Shown: positions 1 to 10,349, counted from the stretch's first letter. The stretch: 24,806 nucleotides of DNA from Camillea tinctor (GCA_022578605.1 MU394187.1:1-24806), one strand, 5' to 3'. The notes: generated by a model from the sequence alone, not told the origin. Numbers and translations are program-made.

Positions 1-3000
1 CCTTATATTAAGTATAATGCTTTAAAATATAGTTTTTACGTATTAATTAAAAATAAAAATAGTATTAATATTAAAAATATTAATTATTAAGTTTATTATT
101 TAATAAAGTAATTTAATTTAATATTAAAATGTTTAATTATATAAGTAAGTTATTGTTATATATTGTTTATTTTTTTATATATTTTATTTATATACATTTT
201 ATTTTTTAATTTTTTTATAGTTTATTAAAAATGTTATATAATTTTTTTTACTTTACTTTTTTTAATTATTTTATTATAATTTTGCATTTTTTTGTTTTTA
301 TTTAAAATGCTTAATTAACTAATATTTTTTATATATACTTAACATTTATGTTTTTATGTTTTAATTTATTACTTTAAATACTATTTATTGCTTTTATTAT
401 TACAATAATATTTATAGTTAATATAAAATTAATAAGTTTTATTATTATTGTTATTATTGCTTTTTTTAATTATAAAATATTAATAAGCATTTTTAATGTT
501 TTTATAAGTATTAATAAATATTTAAAGCTTATTAGCTAAGTTTTTAAATTAATATATTAGTTTAAAAAGTGCGTGTTATAATTAAAAAACATTATAACAT
601 GCTTAATGCATAATTATAATTAATTTTTTTTTTTAAGTTTTAGCTTTAATGCTTTTTAATAAAAAAAAGTTTATTTAATATAATTTAAAATATTTTTAAA
701 TTAGTTTTACTTTTATTAGCTTTTTTTATTTTTATATTAAAAAATGTAATTATTATTTAATTATAATAATATTAAACTTTATTTTATTTTATGTTAAAAT
801 AGCATTTTATTATAAAGTATATATTAATAAAACATTAATATTTTAATATATTATAAAAAAAGTATATTATTGTTTAACTTGTTAAAATTATTGAAAATAT
901 AGCATAAAATTAGCTTTATTAAATTTTTATTATATAGCATATATTTAAAAAAAATTTAAACTTATTTTTAAAAATATTATATGTTTTTTTTATATAATTA
1001 TTTTTTTTATTTTACACTTTTTTAAATTGCTTAATAATTATAAAAAAGTATATGTTATTTATAACTTTTTTTAAAAAAATTATGTAATAAAATTGCTTTT
1101 TTTTAGTTTTTAATTAATATATATGCTTATTTATATTTATTATTTTTAAAAATAAGCGGTTAATTTATTAAAAAAAGGAAACTATAACTTTTAAAATTTT
1201 ATATAAGTTTTTATTTTTTATTTAAATAATTTAAAAAAAGTAGTTAATATAAAAAGCTTTAAAAATATATAAATATAATAGCTATATACTTAAAAAAGCG
1301 GCGCTTTTTTAGCTTTAATTATTTTTTATAAATAAATATAATTATAAATATGCTAAAGTTTAATAAAGTATAAGTATAAATAAAAAATATTAAAAAAAAG
1401 CGGTTTATTAACGTAATATTTTAATATTATAAACGAAATTATATTTAAAGGTATATTTTTAAGTATATTTTTAAAGAAAAAAAATTATTGCTTATATTAA
1501 AATTTTTTTAATGTAAAAAGTGCTTTATATAAATTATATTATTTAGTTTTATAATTATTTAAAAAAATAAAAAAAAACAAAAAAATATGTTTAAGTAATA
1601 AAGTTAAAAAGTTTAATAACATAAGTAGCATTATTATATATATTATAAAAAAATTATAAATAATGCAATTATTTAATAATTTTAAAATTTATTAAGCTTA
1701 ATATTAAAAATTAAATGAAAAAATTACTATTAATAAATTAATTATTTTAAAGTTATAATTTTACTTTTTTATTAATAATAAGTAATTTAATATAGTTATT
1801 TTTATAAAGGTTTAAAATGTTAATTTAAAGTTATATATTAAGGTTTTTAAATTAAAACGTGCTATTATATAAAATTAAAAAAAAAACATAAAATTATAAA
1901 GCTATTTTTTTTTATATAGTTTAAAAATAGTTATTTTTTACGCTAATTAATAAAGCTATTTTTTTAATTTTGTATAAGTTTTATTTATATTATAATAATA
2001 TTAATAAAAATTTTTAATTTAATAATATATTAAAATATACTGCGTAATTTTTATTAACTTTATAAACGTAAATATTTTATTTTATTATAACTATATAAAA
2101 TGCAAATTAAAATTATTTTAATATGTGTTTAAAGTTTTTTCGTTTAAATTTTTTAAACCGTTTTTAATATTTTATTAACGCTTTTTTTTAATATAAAAAC
2201 CGTTAAATAAAAGTCGTTATTTTCGATATTTTATATAAAAATCAATGTTTATATTGCTTTTTATTATAAAGTATTAGTTACGTAATTAAAGGTTTTTTAT
2301 TTTAATACTTAAAAGTTAAATGCTTAAAAAACTTTTTAATTTATTATAAGTAATAATATTATAAGTTTTTATAATTAATTTAAATTTTTTAAAGCTATAG
2401 CATTTTTATTTTTTAATAATTTTTTATTATTTTTTTTAAAATTGCTATTATTATTACTATTAAGTTTTTTAAGTTAAAAAGCTTAATTAATTATTACTTA
2501 ACATCGTAAATAATAATAACGTTAAGAATAAAAGTAATATAAATTGTTATTTTTTTTTAAAAAAATATAAGTTATATGTTGTAAAACGAAATGTTTAAAA
2601 AGCTTGTTTGTTTAACATGTAAAAATGTTAATATTGCTATTACCGTATTTTATTTTACTATGCTTTTAAATAAAAGTATAAAATATTAATAATGGTTTTT
2701 TATATTTACCTTAAATTGCTATACTTTTAAATAAAAATATAAAATATTTAAAAAAAACTTTTATTTTGCAAATTTATGTTGCTATATATTTAACAACACT
2801 AATTAATGTTAGTAAGTATATATATTAAAAAAAATAAAAACAATAACAAGTATAAAAAACGATTATATATTTATATTTAAAAAAAAAACTATTTAACTAA
2901 AGTTATGTAAAAAAGTATAACTTATTTATATGCAAGGTACATAGTTACTTTCTGTTTTTATCATGCAACCATTATATATTTTACATTAATAAATAAATAT

Positions 3001-3590
3001 GTAATATTAATAATAAATTAAGCGCATTAATTACAAATTATTATAATTATAAATTATTAAATTTATATATATATATATTATAATAGCAATTATTTAATTA
3101 AAAAATTAATTTTTAATACAGTTTATATTTATTATATATAAAAGCTTTTACTTTTTTATAATATTAAAAAAAACAAGTATTTATTTTTATTTTTCATTAT
3201 TTCTATAATATATATTACTTATATTTAGCTTAATTCTTTACATAATAATATAAATTATTAAAAATGCTATATTTATAAATAATATAAATATAATAAAAAT
3301 ATTTTTAAATAAAAAAATAATTAAAGTTAATTTTAATATTTTTTATAAATTAAAAAACGCTTTAAATTTATTGTAAATTTACTAATAAATATATTATAAC
3401 ATTTTATTATATAAATTATTAATAAATTTATTAATAACAAAATTTTATATAACTTTTTTAAATAAAATTATTAAAATAAAATATAAAAAGATTTAATATA
3501 TTAAAAATATAAAGAAAACAGCTTTTTAATGATAAACTTATATACTGCTTAATAAAAAAGTTGAAAAAAAGATGGTTAATTTTATATGTG
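1..3590. repeat. AT-saturated, RIP-degraded repeat block
   Basis: The stretch is almost wholly A and T, with long TA/AT runs and scattered isolated G or C, mostly within GC, AC or short AAGCGG-type islands. Stops fill all six frames and no open frame of 60 codons exists. This is the usual state of a transposon or other duplicated DNA after heavy C-to-T mutation by RIP in ascomycetes. The original element cannot be recognised. Composition returns to normal fairly sharply between about 3540 and 3600. An internal diverged direct repeat is visible near 2657-2690 and 2718-2750. A centromere-type or subtelomeric AT isochore is an alternative reading, but no telomere repeat is seen. Confidence 0.8.
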
Positions 3591-3796
3591 AAAATGGCTC
3601 GTAACTAGGATGGTTCGTGACTAGTGTGCTTGACTTACAGCGATATTGAAGGCTTTGCACTTCGTTTGAAAAAATATCTTCGTTCCTTAGGGGGTGTGTA
3701 CTTCTCTATGCCTTCTAATCAAACACATAATTCAAAGGTGCCAAAAAGCCATATGATTCTGTACAGTGCTCTGCCTGCTTCCTTAGGTTGTATTAA

Positions 3797-3961
3797 CTAA
3801 GATATCTTCAAGACATCGATGCAGGATACCTGCGCCACAAAGTTCAGCTCATGCAGGACGATGATAGCGGAAATACGGTACAGTACTTATTGATATTCGA
3901 AAATGAGGATAATACGTCCTTAATTGGGGGCGAGGAGGAGGGGGAAGCATGTTCAGCATGA
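3797..3961 (+). pseudogene. orphan terminal-exon-like fragment
   Basis: One frame is open from just after a TAA at 3794 to a TGA at 3959-3961 (54 codons). The translation looks protein-like: an N-terminal part with DAGYLRHKVQLMQDDDSG, then QYLLIFENED, and a very acidic end with GGEEEGEACSA. It has no usable early ATG. An AG at 3799-3800 after a CTAA could be an acceptor, so this may be the last exon of a gene whose 5' part was lost or lies in poorly readable DNA towards the RIP block. It ends 77 nt before the start of the 460-aa gene on the same strand. I do not recognise the family. It could be a chance ORF. Confidence 0.3.
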
Positions 3962-4038
3962 TTTATATACCCACATAGCTCTAAGCTTTGGGTCCCAAGA
4001 GGCCAGATACTCGATTTTTGGGCATAGATAATGCCAAC

Positions 4039-5770
4039 ATGGATTGGCCCTCTGATTCCGACCCATTCATAGCTCCTAATAATTATGGCTTTTTCGACTT
4101 CGATTTTCCGGCACGTAATGCAGGCCAACTATGCAAAGTGATTAAGAATTGGGGACAAAATGGGGTAGGTGAGCTAATTAGAATAACTCCTTAATTAACA
4201 GGGCTAACGTTTATGGTAGACTGAAAATATCGTTCTAGAAGACTTAAGAGATCTTAATGACTGGGAGAGATTATCACAGGTAGCTATGCTAGTCTTTTAA
4301 TATTTAACCTAAGGCACACCCTTATTTTTTACTAATTAACAAATCATTTATTATCTATCAGGATTTAACTACCGTCGATAATATTTACCAATTACCTCGA
4401 AATAGTTTCACAATACTGTGCGTGCTGGCTTCCTTTCCTCTTGAGCTGCTTAGTTCTTTAGCTTACAGCTGACTGATATATATATTCTGAAATTTACAGT
4501 TGTATACCCTGGGCAGAATCATCTGGGTCAGAACCTCCCAATTATACAGACCTTCCTATACACCCATCTTGCAAGATACACTGGGAGAATATAGTCAGGG
4601 TATTTAACCTACCTAGTCATTTTCCAAAGCTTGCCATGAAAGGCGATTCGTCTGCAACTTCGATAATCCGCGAACACGATTTTGGAGCAGGTCTAGAAAA
4701 TATTTGGATGCATACAGCCAACATAATCTCAGAGTTGGACAGAAGTGTCTCAGACATGGCAAAGGTCCCATCGGAGAGCAACTCATTTGCTATGGCCGCA
4801 ACCCATTTAGGGCAGAAAAGTCTAACATTTGCAGTCATGTTTGGCTTTTCAGATGGCCAAGTCTTGAATATGCAAGATCACCTCAGCACATCAAGCGATG
4901 CTATAGGACATCCTCTTCTTATGCTAGGAATATATGCTGAGCTACAGCTGGAACGCCTAAACTTCATGGTCAATACAAGTCACGACATATACAAGGACCT
5001 CGTCGATCAACTGAAACTTCAAGTGACTGGGGAAGCGAAGAGAACTTTGAACTGGAGCATGGTTGATACAGTTAGATTATTCCGAGAAATTGAAGCTGAA
5101 GTCAAGACAGCGCAACTCATATTATCCAAGGTCTATTCTTCGGCAGAAGAACAATGTTCGACGGACATGACAAAGGATATTATCAGAAAAACAAACCTAT
5201 TTTCAGACAGGTTTAATGATATATGCACCAGTCTTGATGGCCTAGGGGCGAGATGCCGAACCATGGTCGATGGTCTGTCGTTTTCCATGGACATAGTAAG
5301 TCACCTTTTTAACTTCATATTAATTTATTTAATCCTATTATAAAACCTTCGCTTACTTATACGTTCTTCTAGATCACTAGTGAGCTTTCCAGACAAGAAG
5401 CCAAAACTGCTTCCGCTCTATCTTTCGTGGCCATGATATATCTTCCCTTGTCGGCAATAGCAGTAGGTTCTTCAACATATATCTGCGCGTATGGTATGCT
5501 GATAGAATATAACAGACTATATTCGCCATGCCAATTTTCCAATGGTCCAACGACTGGAGAGATTTGCTATACCGTCCCGTTCATAGTGGGAATACACCGT
5601 CAGATTCCAACCTCGAAAGTTCCAGCAACACGACGAAATCTCCAGTAGTTTCCGGTTACCTCTATATCTATATTGGAATCTCCGCCCTTTTCACTAGCGC
5701 CACTCTCATCGGCTTCAACTTCTATATGAGACGTCGAATTCGTATGAACTGTAGAGGCCAAATTAGGTAA
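4039..5770 (+). CDS. fungal two-TM protein with CorA-like C-terminus
   Basis: I assemble six exons: 4039-4164, 4220-4279, 4362-4417, 4500-5295, 5373-5462 and 5516-5770, giving 460 aa. All junctions keep phase. Donors are GTAGGT, GTAGCT, GTGCGT, GTAAGT and GTAGGT; branch-like motifs (CTAAC, CTAAT, CTGAC, GCTGAT) precede the acceptors. The protein opens MDWPSDSDPF, followed by an aromatic FFDFDFP stretch, then a mainly helical middle (about residues 100-345). The C-terminus has two membrane segments, about 358-383 (SFVAMIYLPLSAIATIF) and 424-447, joined by a loop starting FQWSNDWRDLLYRP. This ending, helix then YLP-containing TM then WxxxW loop then second TM then RRR, is typical of many uncharacterised fungal proteins whose end resembles CorA metal transporters. 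No GMN motif is present, so transport is not supported. The gene lies about 450 bp from the RIP block. The function is unknown; family assignment is from the pattern only. Confidence 0.8.
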
Positions 5771-6411
5771 GATATATGCAACCTGATTCTTCTACTACTT
5801 TCAAAATTTTTGAGCTCATGTTACCGACGTAGGGGAAAACTGCGTACTCTAAAAGTATGGTTCACCGGCAATCCTTTATTTAGCTGGGAATTTTGGACGT
5901 TTCACAGTCAGAATTAATATCACACAAGATTTCAGAGTTCGCTGTTTCTATCTAAGTAGTGGCAGACTTCATTCTACACGGTGGGGCACTAAATATCGGA
6001 AAAGAAATACCCCTGTAGAGGCTCTAAAATCTAACTTAGAACCTAGCAATCAAGATTAGGTAAAGGTTGAATACAAAGGTGTAAGATGCGAAGGTTTTGG
6101 TATCTCACTTCCCGCGACTAACACGGTCAGCAACCGTCTCATTTTTCTTTACTTTTCTTTTTTTTCTTTATTTTGTGGGGGCGGGGATGGGGTATATATT
6201 TACTATAAGTTAAACTACGGAGTATAATGGTTTATATTTATTTGCGTATAATAATGTGATCTGAGATCTTCTCAATTCATAACCATAAACGAACAGGAAA
6301 TCTAATACATTCTATAAAAACATAGATAGCATAACTCCTGGTAATAACTCCCGTCAACGCATTTCGGGTGCGCTTGTTCAACCATTTCTACGATAAGTCA
6401 CTCTGTAGTAG
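5771..6411. other. intergenic, no gene seen
   Basis: This is the 3' flank of the 460-aa gene. It has a T-rich run near 6141-6172 (TTTTCTTTACTTTTC-type) followed by a short G-rich tract, and stops in all frames. No RNA gene or element ends are recognised. Confidence 0.5.
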
Positions 6412-6816
6412 AAACGGTATTATTCTGGATTTGTTCTTTGGAATATCCCATTCCTTTTTCAATTCATATCAGCAACAGGTGAGGTGTTTTGCAATGAAGG
6501 TTCTTGTCGCGCAGCAGGAGCATATGTGGACCTCGATCGTCGCGACCGGATCAAGGCATTTCTCAAAAAGACTTGTGCTATTTTCAAAAAAAAAAAAAAT
6601 TTTGTCCAGCCTAAAACGGCACAAGTCCCTTTGGACTCGGTACTTCAAAGAGACAGCGGCTCTGAGACAGATGTGCTCACAACGATGGTTTGGTTTGAGA
6701 TCCTCCTAGTGATTCAGGGATCAGCAACCAGGATCAAGTTACGGCTGGACAAAACTCTTCAGACTCTCCCCTTTACGGCAATGGTGACTTTAGCAAAGAC
6801 ATACCCCTCGGGTTGA
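6412..6816 (+). pseudogene. unidentified ORF or gene fragment
   Basis: An open frame of 134 codons runs from just after a TAG (6409) to a TGA at 6814-6816, with no good ATG near its start. The translation includes FCNEGSCRAAGAYVDLDRRD, then KAFLKKTCAIFKKKKNF and a C-terminal part rich in S and T. A pyrimidine stretch ending in CAG near 6471 or 6478 could be an intron acceptor, so the upstream part may be a false extension. A run of about 13 A residues at 6587-6599 encodes KKKK and is a likely frameshift site; another frame is also open here (6368-6709). Not recognised. It could be the 3' exon of a small Cys-containing protein, a decayed gene, or noncoding. Confidence 0.25.
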
Positions 6817-7001
6817 TGAAAAGCCCTTGTAGGGCTTTAGGAACTAGCAACGAACATCCAGCTATAATAGAAGAAAGAAGGAGGATCAGTTCGGAATCAA
6901 GATTTTGGAAGTATTAGATCATAGGCACTCATTGAAGGCTATCATACGGGGAAAGGCACCTGGGCACATATGCCGGTTGAGGACCTGGTATAGCAATCAT
7001 G

Positions 7002-7019
7002 TTGGTACGTACGTACCAA
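7002..7019. repeat. perfect 18-bp palindrome
   Basis: TTGGTACGTACGTACCAA is identical to its reverse complement. It could form a small cruciform or be a dyad protein-binding site. No gene start is close by. Confidence 0.8.
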
Positions 7020-7087
7020 ATAAAAGGAAATAACATAATAACAAACAAAAAGGTTAGAAACTAGTGTATTTAAGTGTCTTTAATAAG

Positions 7088-7180
7088 GGAACTATTTAGT
7101 TAAAAGGTTGAAAGCGTTGCCAACCCTTTTATAGTCCCCATATGAGATGACTAAGGCCATGGGGCCCTTAGTCATCACCT
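7088..7180. repeat. two adjacent imperfect inverted repeats
   Basis: The first spans about 7088-7138: arms GGAACTAT...AAAAGGTTG pair with CAACCCTTTT...ATAGTCCC with small bulges. The second spans about 7140-7182: arms CATATGAGATGACTAAG and CTTAGTCATCACCTATG, with two mismatches, enclose a GGCCATGGGGCC-like core. No target-site duplication or transposase is visible. They may be footprints of a miniature transposable element or a structured noncoding segment. Confidence 0.55.
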
Positions 7181-7847
7181 ATGATACAACCAACAAATCA
7201 CGTTGTGGATTATGATGGGTCATATACACATTCATTCCAGAACCGGTTATATAGTCTGCAAAAGTATAAACATATGTCACAATGCCATGTGCTTTATCAT
7301 AAAAGGGGGAATGGGCGGTGTAATTGTAGATGTCGTTATTCAAAGGACCTAGAACTACAAGTCTACGACAATGCCAATTTGATGATTCTAGATTCCCAAA
7401 TTCGAGGGCTACGGATTCTTTTTGTACAAGGCTTGTACCTACATTATGAGAAACATAACATTTTCAAAGCTCGCCAAGCCTCAGAAATATGCTTGTATTA
7501 AGGGGTAATGCCTTGTAATTTCTAAATCTTAAAATAATTTATTTAAAATGGCCTGGTCGACTGAACCTTTAGCCTTCCTTAAGGACGGGTCTGAAAGGTC
7601 TTGTACTCGCTGCCTTTGAGTCGCTCTCCATCCTGAAGGACTTCGTCTTTTCGGCTTCCCATTCCATAATTCTAGTTTGTAAAGCTAAAAAGCAAATGCT
7701 AATAGCTTTTGGCTATTAGCTCATATATAGTCCGTAACATAGTTCTAGGTACATGATACGAGTGTTGGCGCCGAATCCCAACATTCCCAAATATATTGGT
7801 CCTATCACTGACATTCTTTTGGAACCTAACCCTTCACTAACCATCAC

Positions 7848-8216
7848 ATGCCTTTATACTGTATATCGGCATTCCTTTTAGTCTACAGTTATATGCGAGC
7901 CCGTAGATCAAGGTACCCACATCGTAACAACTTGCTCGAACAATGTCACGAGGGACCAAGCAAGTGCTTAGGTAGTCAATACGTCGTTGTGGGAGGAATT
8001 AATTACAATTATGGATGTCACTGTTACCTATATACAAGTATCTCTTTTTGTTCCTTCCTAACCCCTGACAAACAAGGAGAGAAAGTAGTGATATCAAACG
8101 GACCCAAGGGCACTGTGATGGAAATACAGCAATATATCAAAATTATTAGTAGATGCTCGAAAAATCAAAATATTGATGACGTAGATGTTTCCAGTACATT
8201 TCAGACCAACCAATAA
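7848..8216 (+). CDS. small Cys-containing protein, possibly secreted
   Basis: This ATG-initiated ORF of 122 codons lacks introns in my reading. The first about 17 residues are hydrophobic (CISAFLLVYSY) and could act as a signal peptide or anchor. They are followed by a basic ARRSR stretch resembling a dibasic processing site. The remainder has six Cys after the N-terminal one at position 5 (about positions 33, 40, 57, 59, 68, 102), with the core PSKCLGSQYVVVGGI then GCHCYLY. Size, Cys content and a gene-poor setting beside RIP DNA fit a small secreted or effector-like protein, but that is inference. A diverged, broken copy of its central part lies at 8364-8484, which shows the locus has duplicated. 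No family recognised. Confidence 0.4.
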   Translation: MPLYCISAFLLVYSYMRARRSRYPHRNNLLEQCHEGPSKCLGSQYVVVGGINYNYGCHCYLYTSISFCSFLTPDKQGEKVVISNGPKGTVMEIQQYIKIISRCSKNQNIDDVDVSSTFQTNQ

Positions 8217-8752
8217 ATTACAGGCCAAACCCTCGAGTCACACTTGGTAGTGGAAGACAGGCATCTTTTAGTTGAGATGGACCGAATAGATGTATCCCAT
8301 ATGACTGATTTCCGCACATGACGTCGGCATGAGACAAATGTGAGGGATTAGGATGGGGTGTCTCGAGGAACCTAGTAAGACCTTAAGGGGTCACGATGTT
8401 ATTGTGAAAGGAATTAGACCTACAACTACCTGTGCTACTGTTACACATAAATAGAAGCACTCTCTTTGTTTCATATACCTCCTGATCTGCCACCTCCAAC
8501 AGTTATGGTGGTTGGGTGTCGTAAACCGGTAGTAGTCTTCAGTCCCTTACAGCTTCACATAACTAAGGGTAGTTACTATCACGAGGGTTTGCTTACCATA
8601 TAATATGGTACGTTGGCCCCTCCTTTTCTATCCGAATTCCTTTCTCTAAAACCTATCTAACCAATACCTTATATTTTAATATTGAACTCGTTTCTCTTTT
8701 TTTTTTTTTTTTTTTACCACTAAATATCAATTTAGATCACTGCTACGTCAGG
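8217..8752. other. intergenic containing decayed duplicate; poly-T upstream of next gene
   Basis: Apart from the degenerate copy at 8364-8484 there is no open frame of note. A run of about 19 T residues at 8698-8716 lies some 36 bp before the ATG of the next predicted gene and may be a nucleosome-excluding promoter element. Confidence 0.4.
8364..8484 (+). pseudogene. decayed duplicate of 7949-8067
   Basis: Aligned without gaps, the first 53 bases (from CGAGGAACC) match 7949-8001 at 38 positions by my count. After a 2-base shift a further block matches 17 of 24. Most differences are transitions, mainly with A or T in this copy. In the homologous frame EEPSKTLRGHDVIVKGI parallels EGPSKCLGSQYVVVGGI of the upstream ORF, but a TAG follows within about 15 codons and the Cys are mostly lost. 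The pyrimidine-rich stretch ending in CCTGA also appears shared. This looks like a local tandem duplication followed by decay. Confidence 0.45.
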
Positions 8753-9250
8753 ATGGCTCAGCAGGCCCTAGATGTATTAGTTCTACTTTTTGGGTTCACT
8801 ATCCTTTTCTCTCTTTTACACATATGCCTAGTGCCTCGTGTGTGTCCTAGGGGGTCATCCCCCAGAATCACTGTCCCCGGTAACAACAGTTGGGAGGAAC
8901 ATGTAGTGCGCAGTAGGCTTTCTAAAAAAACAAGACTAGAATCGTATCTTGAGCATGTTTGTAACATGACGAAGGACGACTTTCAAGTATCAGTAAGAAT
9001 CATCCTCTGAGCTACAAAGGGCTTTAAAAGCCTCCGAGAACTTAACTTTTGGATCTAACATTACAATACTCCCGCAGAGGCGGGCAGATAGACTGTTTAT
9101 CGTTAAAACTAAGGAAAAGCTTAGTGACGTGAGTTGCTTTCAATTATTATGGTTGCAATGTTTATAGGTTCTTCAATAGCTAACGAATAATAGGAACAGA
9201 AGGAGGAAATGGAAAATTTATGGCAACGACCCGTCTCGAAGAAATATTAG
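8753..9250 (+). CDS. small membrane or secreted hypothetical protein, three exons
   Basis: Exons 8753-8992, 9078-9128 and 9194-9250 join in phase to give 115 aa. Donors GTAAGA and GTGAGT are near consensus; CTAAC branch motifs lie shortly before both acceptors (CCCGCAG and AATAATAG). Residues about 7-27 are strongly hydrophobic (DVLVLLFGFTILFSLLHICL) with no preceding basic residue, so a signal peptide or an N-terminal anchor are both possible. Two possible N-glycosylation sites (NNS, NMT) follow. The C-terminal half is charged and probably helical (KTKEKLSD then EQKEEMENLWQRP), ending SKKY. No family recognised. The frame reopens directly after the TAG for 92 more codons (separate entry), so either the stop is real or the gene carries a nonsense mutation. 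Confidence 0.5.
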
Positions 9251-9529
9251 ACGATCGTCTTTACATATACACTTATTGCTTCTGTCGCACTACAAGTACC
9301 TACACCGCAATACACCCAAGCCATTCCCAATGTAACTGAGGTAGTTGAAGAGATCCCGACGCATCGACATAACATGAAATGTCCCTTACTACCAAACGAC
9401 TTAATGGAGAAACAGTTGACGTTGGACATAAAATTGTTGATGGGACATGTCACCAGCCGTTATTGCATTCGCTTGTTTACTCGCACAACAATAATAACAG
9501 TTTCCTCTATCTTGGGGCTCGCATCGTGA
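9251..9529 (+). pseudogene. in-frame continuation after TAG
   Basis: Immediately after the TAG that ends the 115-aa gene, the same frame is open for 92 codons to a TGA at 9527-9529. It reads like protein: an apolar start (TYTLIASVALQVP), then an acidic part (NVTEVVEEIPTHRHN), then MEKQLTLDIKLLMGH, with a basic hydrophobic end. With CAG or TGG at 9248-9250 the whole would be about 208 codons. CAG to TAG is the substitution RIP makes. Other explanations are an unspotted intron, readthrough, or chance. Confidence 0.3.
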
Positions 9530-10349
9530 CAGGTATTACGAGGACTCGATGTAACTATCATGGTAATAGGACAACATACTAAAATTATTGTTCCATGCCG
9601 AGGAGACTTCAAACTAGTGATGATATATGCATGCCAATAGTGCATTTTAAATCGACCCAAAAATATATACTTGCCTGATTATTACAGACGAGCGCTCACT
9701 TAAACCGAGTGATTCATCTCGGTGAAGCACTCATTTTTGTATATTGAAACATCCTAACCCAGCCCCGATATCCGATAGGCAAGTCTATGCATACACCTAT
9801 TTTTATGGAAATTCAACTTATGTATGCATACATATCTTACCTACACTTCACACGATAAACATCATGTCATCATAATCGATACACAAAATCGAATCTACGT
9901 TGCGAAGGGATATCACAAAAATACAGTTAACTTTTTTTCTTTGCTTTGCTACCATAGCTAACAACCAGAGAGAGCACGGGCGGGATCACGATTAAGTCAA
10001 CCCCTTTGACTGTACAGGGCATTCCCCCTCCTTAGATGACAAAGTCCATGGGATCTAGAAGTCAACTACCTATTCAACTAGATCAGCAAGACTGATCAAC
10101 TAATTCGGATATCTTTCCCTCATTAGTACGGTCAATTTGACCCGTACCCTCAGTATAGCTTCGGCAATCCATTTTGTCGTTGTTTTTGGTGGTGATGGTG
10201 ATGGTGGTGTGTAGTTGCCAAAATAGTAGCAACTACCAGTCGACCTGCATGTCCTGGGGGGTTTTCCATTGGCCCTCCGACTGTCCCTGAGTTGGTTCGT
10301 GTTCCTGCGCGTCTTGGGGTTGCTGTTGTCGATGTCCGGAGCCTCGATC
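9530..10349. other. intergenic, 3' flank of the S0 gene
   Basis: No supported gene. A small dyad ACCGAG...CTCGGT is at about 9697-9716. The part close to 10350 includes a GGTGATGGTGATGGTGGTG microsatellite-like run (about 10190-10208) and is probably the 3' UTR of the minus-strand ribosomal protein gene. Confidence 0.45.

Larger units (their letters stand above)
6817..7847. other. intergenic with palindromes, weak ORF
   Basis: This gene-poor stretch holds a perfect 18-bp palindrome (7002-7019), two adjacent imperfect inverted repeats (7088-7180) and a hairpin near 7698-7722. One ATG ORF of 106 codons (7181-7501, plus) starts right after the inverted repeats; its product is basic, with a short GNGRCNCRCRYS motif, but nothing supports it as a gene. 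Confidence 0.4.

Noticed and set aside
5996..6860. Possible repeat: AAAGAAATACCCCT near 6002 and AAAGACATACCCCT near 6796, each followed by GTAG.GGCT and GAAC.TAGCAA-like words
   Set aside because: The words are short and separated by different spacings. I could not extend an alignment, so chance is not excluded.
7757..7785. TGTTGG...CCAACA ends resembling LTR termini near 7763-7783
   Set aside because: Only about 21 bp apart with no second LTR, primer site or retroelement coding sequence; most simply a short hairpin.
9511..9582. Possible third copy of the Cys-containing ORF module (G.RIVTGI...C pattern)
   Set aside because: Protein-level resemblance rests on a few residues and the nucleotide match is weak, so it was not counted as a duplicate.
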